Positions 16,543 through 22,560 of a stretch of DNA of 38,362 bases are shown here, in pieces. The notes beneath the pieces were generated by a model that was not told the DNA's origin, did not search any database, and saw only the letters and a program-made list of their open reading frames with translations. Location of the stretch: assembly GCA_016742095.1 (NCBI GenBank), contig JACVCJ010000033.1, positions 1 to 38,362 on the forward strand. The letters run 5' to 3'. The translations under genes were made by a program, and so were the position numbers. Numbering within the stretch: the stretch's first letter is position 1; each line of letters begins with the position of its first letter. This DNA comes from Bacteroidia bacterium. Its GTDB lineage: Bacteria > Bacteroidota > Bacteroidia > CAIKAF01.

Positions 16543-16568
16543 CGGGGATATGGCTTTGTGGAAATAAA

Positions 16569-16615
16569 CGCCAGCATTGGCGTGGAATTCTTCCACAGAT
16601 CAAAAACCAGACCGG
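16569..16615 (-). promoter_or_regulatory. palindromes plus stress motif upstream of the catalase
   Basis: Three elements are packed directly after the ligD stop. The minus strand reads CCGGTCTGGTTTTTG (16601-16615), a one-mismatch match over 13 bases to the ku and FMN reductase sites. Next come the palindrome GTGGAATTCTTCCAC (16582-16596), almost the same as 15303-15317, and the hairpin CGCCA-GCAT-TGGCG (16569-16582). Confidence 0.4.
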
Positions 16616-16616
16616 A

Positions 16617-19142
16617 TCAGGCAGGATTATCGATCCTGCGCAGCACTTTTTTAAGGTCGATGCCTTTACCCAGTACATCTTTCCAGAGATCCCCCGTTTT
16701 GCGCAGACGCTCTTCGATATTGAACATCGTGAACAGGGACGGGCGCAGTTTGTGGGTAACCTCTTTCCAGCGCAGCGGTGCCGATACGGTGGCGCCGGGT
16801 TTCGGACGAACGCTGTAAGGTGCGGCAATGGTCTGCCCCTTGCGGTTCTGCAGGAAATCGATATACACTTTTTTACGGCGTTTGGCCCGCATGCGTTCCA
16901 GGCTGGTAAAGGCAGGTACACGTTCGTGGGTCATGGCGGCCATCAGTTCGCCGAAGGTCTTTACCTCCTCATAGGTATAGGCGGCATCCAGCGGAATGTA
17001 CACGTGCAGACCGGTAGCTCCGCTGGTCTTGCAGAAACACGGGATATCCAGCGCATCGCAGACCTCCTTTACCGCCAGAGCCGTATCCACCACGCGTTCA
17101 AAGGGCACTTCGTCCGGGTCCAGGTCCATGATCAGAAAATCGGGCATATCGGGTTCCCGGAAGGTACTGTTCCAGGGATTTATATCGATGCAGCCCAGGT
17201 TCACCATGTAAATAAGCGTAGCGGTATCGTTGCAGATCAGGTAATCGATGTAGTCATTATTCGATTTTGACCATATCTTTTCCGTATGCAGCCAGGAAGG
17301 CACCTGTTCCGTATCCATATCTTTCTGGTAAAAACCAGGCCTGGTAATACCGTTGGGGAAACGGTTCAGGGAAAGGGGCCGGTCTTTAAGATAGGGCAGA
17401 ATATACGGGGCTATACGCAGGTAATAATCGATGAGATCGCCCTTGCTGATCTTTTCCGCGGGCCAGTATATTTTATCCAGGTTGGTGCATTTTACTTCGT
17501 GCCCGTCGAGCTGTAATACCTGTTCAGCAGTTTTCTGCGTGGCCGGAAGGCCTTCCTTCGGTGTTTCGCGCACTACTTCGGCGGCTTCCTTATCGGTACG
17601 CAGGCCCAGGAATACCGGTACGCGCATGAGGCCTTCGCGGGTCCAGTGCTGGAATTTTACGTTGCACACCAGTTGCGGGCTCAGCCAGGTGGGCTGCCCT
17701 TTTCCTCCGCGCAACACCGGGGTTTTGGCAAAAGGACACTTTCTCACCACATGTTTCTGCATCTGTTCATACAGGTCCTTGAGCGAAATTTCCGTAAAGC
17801 CCGTGCCGCAGTTCCCGGCATAGCGCAGTTCCCCGTTCTCATAAATGCCCAGTACGAGCGAACCGAAGTACTTACGACTGTTCTGCGGCTGTGTATAGCC
17901 ACAGATCACGGCTTCCTGCATGTGCGCACTTTTGATCTTGAGCCAGCCCTCGCTGCGGCGGCCTTCCCGGTAGGTACCTTCCGCCTCTTTGGCAATGATG
18001 CCTTCGTAACCTTTGGCCGTAAGTTTTTTAAAGAGCGCTTCTCCCCCGCCCTGCACAAAAGCCGATTCCTTTATATTTTCGAAGCCGTTCTCCTTAAAGA
18101 AGGCCGAAAGCAGTTCCTTACGCCGGATAAGCGGCATATCCATGAGCACATGCCCGTTGAGGTACAGGATATCGAACACATAATAGGTAAGCGTTCCCTC
18201 ACGGGTGGTGTCAAAATTCTGCAGCATCTGGAAATTGCTCACTCCTTTTTTATCCTCGATCACCACTTCGCCATCCAGGACCACCTCGTCTTTCACGGCG
18301 CGGAGTTCCCTGACCAGGGCCGCGTATTTACGTGCAAAGCTGTTGCCGTTGCGCGAGTCCATCTGTACCTTGCCGTTCTGTATACGGGTAATGGCCCGGT
18401 AACCGTCGTATTTGGGCTCATACAGCCAGTCCCCGTTAGCGGGAAAACCTTCGGACAAAGTAGCCAGCATGGGCTTTAGGGGTTCCGCAGGCATTTTATC
18501 TGCCTGGTCGGGCTTTTTTTTTAGTGCGGCAGGCTTCTTCGCGGCCGTAGCGGATCTACTTTTTTTTTCCGCCTTGGGCTTTGTTTTACCGCTGCCGGCA
18601 GGCACTTTCAGCGAGGGTATCTTAGCTATGGTATAACTTTTCTCCGCGTATTCGTCTTTTTTCTTGATCAGCAGCCAGTTCCTGCCTGTGTCATCGTTCA
18701 TACGCACCAGGGCAAAGGCACCGTTCAGGTGTTTTCCTTTCAGGCTGAATTTCAGATCGCCCTTTTCCAGTCCGCGCAGCAGTTCCGCCTCCCGTTTTGC
18801 AGCCGGCAGCTCTTCCAGGGGCTGGTAGGTACCTTCGTCCCAGATCTCCACGGTACCGGCGCCGTAATTCCCCTCGGGGATAATGCCGTAAAACTTACCG
18901 TAATCGAGCGGATGGTCTTCTACCATAACGGCCAGGCGTCGTTCCCCCGCCTTCATGGAAGGGCCTTTGGGTACGGCCCAGCTTTTGAGCACCCCTTCCA
19001 TTTCGAGCCGGAAATCGTAATGCAGGTGCGAAGCATCGTGGCGTTGCACCACAAAACGAAGTTTTCCTTTAGAAGGCTTCCCGGATACAGGTTCCGGCGT
19101 TTTTTCAAAATCGCGTTTTTTGCGGTACTGGTTCAGTGCCAT
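16617..19142 (-). CDS. ligD: NHEJ DNA ligase D (PE-Lig-Pol)
   Basis: 841 residues with all three LigD domains in the PE-ligase-polymerase order known from Pseudomonas. The 3'-phosphoesterase domain (about 25-160) has FVVQRHDASHLHYDFRLEM and DYGKFYGIIPEGNYGAG. A lysine/alanine-rich linker (about 190-220) follows. The ATP-dependent ligase (about 225-520) has adenylated lysine K244 in KYDGYR and DGEVVI. The archaeo-eukaryotic-primase-type polymerase (about 550-841) carries the metal-binding pair in MDLDPDE (about 674) and KTSGATGLHVYIPL. The protein processes, fills and seals double-strand breaks held by Ku. It lies 2 bp downstream of ku, forming a clear operon. No motif is missing, so the NHEJ pathway looks complete. 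Confidence 0.96.
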   Translation of the reverse strand: MALNQYRKKRDFEKTPEPVSGKPSKGKLRFVVQRHDASHLHYDFRLEMEGVLKSWAVPKGPSMKAGERRLAVMVEDHPLDYGKFYGIIPEGNYGAGTVEIWDEGTYQPLEELPAAKREAELLRGLEKGDLKFSLKGKHLNGAFALVRMNDDTGRNWLLIKKKDEYAEKSYTIAKIPSLKVPAGSGKTKPKAEKKSRSATAAKKPAALKKKPDQADKMPAEPLKPMLATLSEGFPANGDWLYEPKYDGYRAITRIQNGKVQMDSRNGNSFARKYAALVRELRAVKDEVVLDGEVVIEDKKGVSNFQMLQNFDTTREGTLTYYVFDILYLNGHVLMDMPLIRRKELLSAFFKENGFENIKESAFVQGGGEALFKKLTAKGYEGIIAKEAEGTYREGRRSEGWLKIKSAHMQEAVICGYTQPQNSRKYFGSLVLGIYENGELRYAGNCGTGFTEISLKDLYEQMQKHVVRKCPFAKTPVLRGGKGQPTWLSPQLVCNVKFQHWTREGLMRVPVFLGLRTDKEAAEVVRETPKEGLPATQKTAEQVLQLDGHEVKCTNLDKIYWPAEKISKGDLIDYYLRIAPYILPYLKDRPLSLNRFPNGITRPGFYQKDMDTEQVPSWLHTEKIWSKSNNDYIDYLICNDTATLIYMVNLGCIDINPWNSTFREPDMPDFLIMDLDPDEVPFERVVDTALAVKEVCDALDIPCFCKTSGATGLHVYIPLDAAYTYEEVKTFGELMAAMTHERVPAFTSLERMRAKRRKKVYIDFLQNRKGQTIAAPYSVRPKPGATVSAPLRWKEVTHKLRPSLFTMFNIEERLRKTGDLWKDVLGKGIDLKKVLRRIDNPA

Positions 19143-19144
19143 GG

Positions 19145-19915
19145 TCAGGAAGTTTTACGTTTGGCAAGACTGGCCTTAAGCTGCGCCATGAGATCGTCGC
19201 TTTTGGTATGTACCATTTTGAGTTTGCGGGCCTTTGGTTTTTTGCCGGAGGCCTTGGCTTTGATCAGTTTCAACAGTTCGGCCGAATATTCATCTTTGAA
19301 TTTACGGATATCGAAGGGTTGGGTATACTGTTCTATGAGCGAAAGCGCCATTTTAAGCTCGGCCGTTTTAACGGCGGAAGATGCCGGCAGATCAAGCTCG
19401 TCCGTGTCGCGCACTTCTTCGGCAAAACGGATCTTGCTCAGCAGCAGCACATCGTCCATGGGCTTCAGTACAGTAAGGGTTTCCGCAGTACGCAGTACAA
19501 AACGCGCCACGCCTACCTTACCCGATCTTTTGAGGGCCTCGCGCAGCAGGGCATAAGCCTTTACGCCCGCAGCTTCCGGAACGGCATAATACGAATTTTC
19601 GTAATACACGGTATCGATCTCGTCTTCATCCACAAAGTGATTTACCTCGATGATCTTCGATTTTTCGGGAGCAGCCCGTTCAAAATCCTCCTCGTCCAGC
19701 AGGATATACTCGTCGTTCAGCATATAGGCCTTGGCTATATCGTCCCACTTTACTTCGCGGCCTGTGCCGGCATTCACCCGACGGTACTGTATGTTGCTGT
19801 GATCGCGGCGGTCTACCATATCCAGGTCCAGGCTGCTGCTCCGGGTTGCGCTGTACAATTTAACCGGAATGTTCACCAGCCCGAAACCGATCGCTCCTTT
19901 CCAGATTGCTTTCAT
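19145..19915 (-). CDS. ku: Ku domain protein, NHEJ end binding
   Basis: 256 residues, the usual bacterial Ku size. The hallmark start MKAIWKGAIGFGLVNIPVKL is followed by YRRVNAGTGREVKWDDIAK, DEDEIDTVYYENSYYAVP and KPMDDVLLLSKIRF. It ends in a lysine-rich C-terminal tail (KAKASGKKPKARKLK), which in bacterial Ku helps DNA threading and LigD recruitment. It forms a homodimeric ring on DNA ends. The stop is 2 bp before ligD. Upstream, on the minus strand, is GCGGTATGGTTTTTG (19947-19961), about 30 bp before the start; it shares 14 contiguous bases with the FMN reductase site. Confidence 0.96.
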   Translation of the reverse strand: MKAIWKGAIGFGLVNIPVKLYSATRSSSLDLDMVDRRDHSNIQYRRVNAGTGREVKWDDIAKAYMLNDEYILLDEEDFERAAPEKSKIIEVNHFVDEDEIDTVYYENSYYAVPEAAGVKAYALLREALKRSGKVGVARFVLRTAETLTVLKPMDDVLLLSKIRFAEEVRDTDELDLPASSAVKTAELKMALSLIEQYTQPFDIRKFKDEYSAELLKLIKAKASGKKPKARKLKMVHTKSDDLMAQLKASLAKRKTS

Positions 19916-19945
19916 AAATAACGGTATTGCTCGTAAAAGGTACGG

Positions 19946-19961
19946 TCAAAAACCATACCGC
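19946..19961 (-). promoter_or_regulatory. stress-type motif upstream of ku
   Basis: GCGGTATGGTTTTTGA on the minus strand, 30 bp before the ku start codon. The last 14 bases (GGTATGGTTTTTGA) are identical to those at 6340-6353 facing the FMN reductase. Confidence 0.45.
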
Positions 19962-20106
19962 CGACACAAACGACTGTAAAAGGGCTATTTACACAGCAAA
20001 CCGGAGGACATTTTGCGCGAGTTGGGGAATTTACCCACAGGGCGTAAAGTGGCACAGGATCCGATTTTCCCTTGCGGGATAAGGCTTGCAGCCTGCCGCT
20101 ACAATT

Positions 20107-20135
20107 ACGGGACGTTTTTTGTGGTAGGTAGGGTA
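20107..20135 (+). promoter_or_regulatory. candidate stress-type promoter of the DUF4142 gene
   Basis: ACGGGACGTTTTTTG (20107-20121) followed by AGGGTAAAAC, with the GGTAA-like element about 16-18 bp after GGGAC. The layout matches the sites upstream of the SDR and FAD/Rieske genes; the start codon is at 20149. Confidence 0.4.
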
Positions 20136-20148
20136 AAACACAGAGATT

Positions 20149-20697
20149 ATGAAATATGTAGTTATTATCGCGGCCCTCTTCAGCATCACCGCCTGCAATA
20201 GTAACCATGCCGATAGCACGGAGCAGGCCAAGGACGTGAATAAGGAACGTTTTGATACGCCCATGGAAAAAGACGCCCTCTTCTGTGCCGAAGCGGCCGC
20301 GGCCGGCTTAACGGAAGTACAGCTGGGCGAACTGGCCCTGAATAAATCGGGTTCAGAGCGGGTAAAAGATTTCGGACGCAGCATGAAAGACGATCACGGC
20401 ACGGCCAATAACGAGCTGAAAGACCTGGCTTCGAAAAAAGGCATAGCCATACCGGCCACGCTGGATAAAAAAGGTCAGGATGCCTACGACGACCTGAACA
20501 AAAAAAGCGGGGAAGAATTCGACAAGGCCTATATGGACAAAATGGTTAAAGACCATGAACTCGTGGTGAAAAAGTTCCGTGAGGAGGCCGACGGCGGCGA
20601 AGATGCCGATATCAAGGCCTGGGCGGCGACCAAGGTGCCCGTACTGGAACATCACCTGCAGATGGCCCGGGACCTGCGGAACGACCTGTATGAGTAA
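20149..20697 (+). CDS. DUF4142 lipoprotein
   Basis: 182 residues. A lipobox ends at cysteine 16 (SITAC) after a short hydrophobic signal, so it should be a periplasmic or outer-membrane lipoprotein. The mature part matches DUF4142, a ferritin-like four-helix fold: FCAEAAAAGLTEVQLGELAL, VKDFGRSMKDDHGTANNEL, then DKAYMDKMVKDHELVVKKF and LEHHLQMARDL. Family function is not established, though members are frequent in stress and envelope contexts. It is divergent from ku across a 233-bp spacer with stress-type motifs on both sides. It is followed by two small same-strand genes, which may share its transcript up to the terminator at 21141-21185. Confidence 0.9.
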   Translation: MKYVVIIAALFSITACNSNHADSTEQAKDVNKERFDTPMEKDALFCAEAAAAGLTEVQLGELALNKSGSERVKDFGRSMKDDHGTANNELKDLASKKGIAIPATLDKKGQDAYDDLNKKSGEEFDKAYMDKMVKDHELVVKKFREEADGGEDADIKAWAATKVPVLEHHLQMARDLRNDLYE

Positions 20698-20711
20698 CCG
20701 GCCCGCATCCC

Positions 20712-20724
20712 CCGTTTGCAACGG
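20712..20724. promoter_or_regulatory. small inverted repeat CCGTT-TGC-AACGG
   Basis: A perfect 5-bp-arm inverted repeat in the 73-bp spacer after the DUF4142 gene, followed by AGTAA-TTAT-TTACT. It could be an operator or a weak hairpin; no U-run follows, so it is not a terminator. Confidence 0.25.
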
Positions 20725-20770
20725 AAAGTAATTATTTACTCTGACCCTATGCACATAAAACAGAACGATC

Positions 20771-20863
20771 ATGAAAACACAGGAACATACTACTACCGGG
20801 AGCGTGCTGATCGGCAGCACCGGTACCTTCGGAGAACAGGAAGCGGACACGATCCGCAAGTAA
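20771..20863 (+). CDS. possible 30-residue small protein
   Basis: ATG 20771 to TAA 20863 encodes 30 residues, including TTTGSVLIGSTGTFGEQE. Third codon positions are mostly G or C, as in the neighbouring genes. The frame fills the spacer between the DUF4142 and DUF6496 genes with 20 bp to the next start. The start has GATC directly before ATG, as at the SDR gene. I do not recognise it. It may be a small stress protein or chance; comparison of related genomes would decide. Confidence 0.4.
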   Translation: MKTQEHTTTGSVLIGSTGTFGEQEADTIRK

Positions 20864-20883
20864 TACATTAAAACACGGCAATC

Positions 20884-21093
20884 ATGGCAAAGTACAGTAA
20901 AAAAGCACAGGAAAAGGTGGAAAAGGCCGTCCACGAAATGAAAGAAGGCAAGCTGAAATCAAGCTCCGGCGAAAAGGTAACGAGCCGCAAACAGGCCATC
21001 GCCATCGGACTTTCTGAAGCGCGGGAAGCAGGCGCACGGGTACCTAAAAAGAGCGAAAGCCCGCGCCCGCCAAAGAAAAAATCCAAAGACTAA
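20884..21093 (+). CDS. DUF6496-type small basic protein
   Basis: 69 residues. The sequence MAKYSKKAQEKVEKAVHEMK and the following EGKLKSSSGEKVTSRKQAIA, IGLSEAREAG, match the short DUF6496-type family common in soil and plant-associated bacteria. Its tail is rich in Lys, Pro and Ser (KSESPRPPKKKSKD). The protein is soluble and strongly basic; its role is unknown, with nucleic-acid binding a possibility from charge only. It is the last gene before a strong bidirectional terminator and lies in the same direction as the DUF4142 gene. Confidence 0.85.
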   Translation: MAKYSKKAQEKVEKAVHEMKEGKLKSSSGEKVTSRKQAIAIGLSEAREAGARVPKKSESPRPPKKKSKD

Positions 21094-21140
21094 ACGGCAA
21101 GCGCATAACAGACATACAGATTTCAGGTATAATGACAAGC

Positions 21141-21185
21141 AAAACCCCGGCAGTATCTTTTCTTCAGATATATGCCGGGGTTTTT
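21141..21185. terminator. strong bidirectional intrinsic terminator
   Basis: The 12-bp stem AAAACCCCGGCA / TGCCGGGGTTTT (21141-21152, 21173-21184) can extend through GTATCT/AGATAT. A T-run follows on the plus strand and, from the AAAA, on the minus strand. It separates the plus-strand DUF6496 gene from the convergent small basic gene at 21210. Confidence 0.9.
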
Positions 21186-21209
21186 AGGCTTGTAGCCCTA
21201 AGCTATAGG

Positions 21210-21446
21210 CTATTTTTTCTTCTTCTTAGGCCAGGTACGGTTGGGCTGACCGGGTGTGGCGGGTGATTCTGTGTCCCAGCGCTGCTCGGCGTCTTTCAGG
21301 GTATCTTCGGGGTGAATATTGGGATCGGGCGGCACGATGCGGCGCGAGCGTTCGTTCTGCTGGGGCTTGTGTTTCTGACGCAGCCCGAAGAGACTGTTCA
21401 GTACCTTGCTCAGTGTGCGTTTCGTGTTTTTGTTCCTGCTTCCCAT
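21210..21446 (-). CDS. small basic protein with NERSRRI/RWD/GQPNR motif, copy B
   Basis: 78 residues, rich in Lys, Arg, Gln and Pro, with no export signal. Residues about 32-70 (NERSRRI, P-rich link, AE-Q-RWD-T-ESPA, GQPNR) match the 106-residue protein at 7307-7627; the N-terminus (MGSRNKNTKRTLSKVLNSLF) differs. It lies directly downstream of the RHS gene on the same strand, where an immunity gene would be expected. Its relative at 7307 has no RHS neighbour, and a terminator (21532-21568) separates it from the RHS gene, so an immunity role is unlikely. Unrecognised family. Confidence 0.65.
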   Translation of the reverse strand: MGSRNKNTKRTLSKVLNSLFGLRQKHKPQQNERSRRIVPPDPNIHPEDTLKDAEQRWDTESPATPGQPNRTWPKKKKK

Positions 21447-21531
21447 ACCTGCCTGATTTTCGTAAAACTTTATTCTTTAAAGATACGAAAAAAAGCGGAG
21501 AGGAGAAAGCTGATAGCTATTAGCTATTAGC

Positions 21532-21568
21532 AAAAAAACAGCTCTTCCGCCCCTTCCGGAAGAGCTGT
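21532..21568 (-). terminator. intrinsic terminator of the RHS operon
   Basis: A perfect 12-bp stem ACAGCTCTTCCG / CGGAAGAGCTGT (21538-21549, 21557-21568) with a 7-nt loop. It is followed on the minus strand by seven Ts, about 75 bp after the RHS stop codon. Confidence 0.9.
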
Positions 21569-21642
21569 GTGTTAGCGCTTTGGCTCAGGTTTTCGCTCCG
21601 TGTGAGTCTCCTGCAGGCGACTCAGGCGAAATTTAATATTTA

Positions 21643-22560
21643 TTATTGAGGACCTTTCCTATACTCGGAACCCCATCTATCATATGGAAAAACTCTAATA
21701 GTATCTTTATTTCCATATCCCTCCTTTCGTTCTTCCTTGCTTGTCGCTCTCATCCCAACATGCTCGTTATCAGTAGCTCTTACTACATTTATACTATCGT
21801 TATAACCTGGGATAGGATCATCTCCAAAGTTTTTAGATTCTTGAACGTTTATTGTAGAACTGCTTTCTTCATCATCTCCCCCTAAGCTACTAAAAAAGTC
21901 TACTAATACTCCGATTGCTTCTGACCAGTTAGAACTTTCGGCATCGTTAATATCTCCTCCTTCAACTTCAGGAAAACCAAGTCCTCCCTTTCCACTTCCC
22001 CATAAAGAAAAACCTATAGCTGTTGCCTTTTTACCCTCAGGAGAAGCTTTATCAATAGAATATAACACCGCTTCTTCTGATGTATGATCAGTAATAGTAA
22101 TTAATTTCGTATTTTTAGGATTGAAGGTAATAATTACAGGTTCTTTTACGGCCGGGCCACCACCAGCAGGGGTTTTATAAACTTCGTGATTCATTATTTC
22201 AACTAATACTGCCGCTATTTTCATAATATCTCCCGTTTTAACAGCTGCTAAAAATTTGTCTCTGTCTTCAACAGTTGTAATTGATATTTCCCATTCTTTT
22301 CCTTCAAGGTCATGTCCGTCAATCACTCTGTTTTCTGCAAATGCATATGGACTATTCCAGGCATAATCTTTTGCAAGAGGATCTAAACTTAAAAACCTTC
22401 CTAACCTCGAATCATATATTCTGTATTCAAATGAATACGCATTGTTCTCTCCATATAATTCATTAACTTTTTCCTGGCCATTATATCCATATCGGTAACT
22501 GCCAGCCGTACGTCCAACCAATACATCATGTTTTGTTGTAAAGGAAATATTATCCAGGTA
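21643..22560 (-). other. AT-rich RHS tip segment, candidate exchangeable effector cassette
   Basis: From about 22560 to the stop the DNA changes to A/T-rich codon use (many AAT, AAA, GAT and TTA-type codons), in contrast to the G/C-rich bulk of the gene. The segment encodes the end of the core (GYNGQEK to SLDPL) and the unique tip. The tip contains PVIITFNPKNTKLITITDH, a glycine/aspartate stretch and a charged end (DTIRVFPYDRWGSEYRKG). This is the usual composition break seen where polymorphic-toxin tips are swapped. No known nuclease, deaminase or protease motif was recognised. Confidence 0.55.

Noticed and set aside
20021-20040. TTGGGGAATTTACCCACAG as a third copy of the GTGGAA palindrome
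   Set aside because: The arms match over only four bases and the centre differs, so the likeness is weak.
21210-21446. Immunity protein for the RHS tip
   Set aside because: A terminator separates it from the RHS gene, it is a lysine-rich low-complexity protein, and its paralogue at 7307 has no RHS neighbour.
21505-21531. Short TAGCTATTAG-type direct repeats before the RHS terminator
   Set aside because: Only two or three short units with no array structure; not a CRISPR and too short to interpret.
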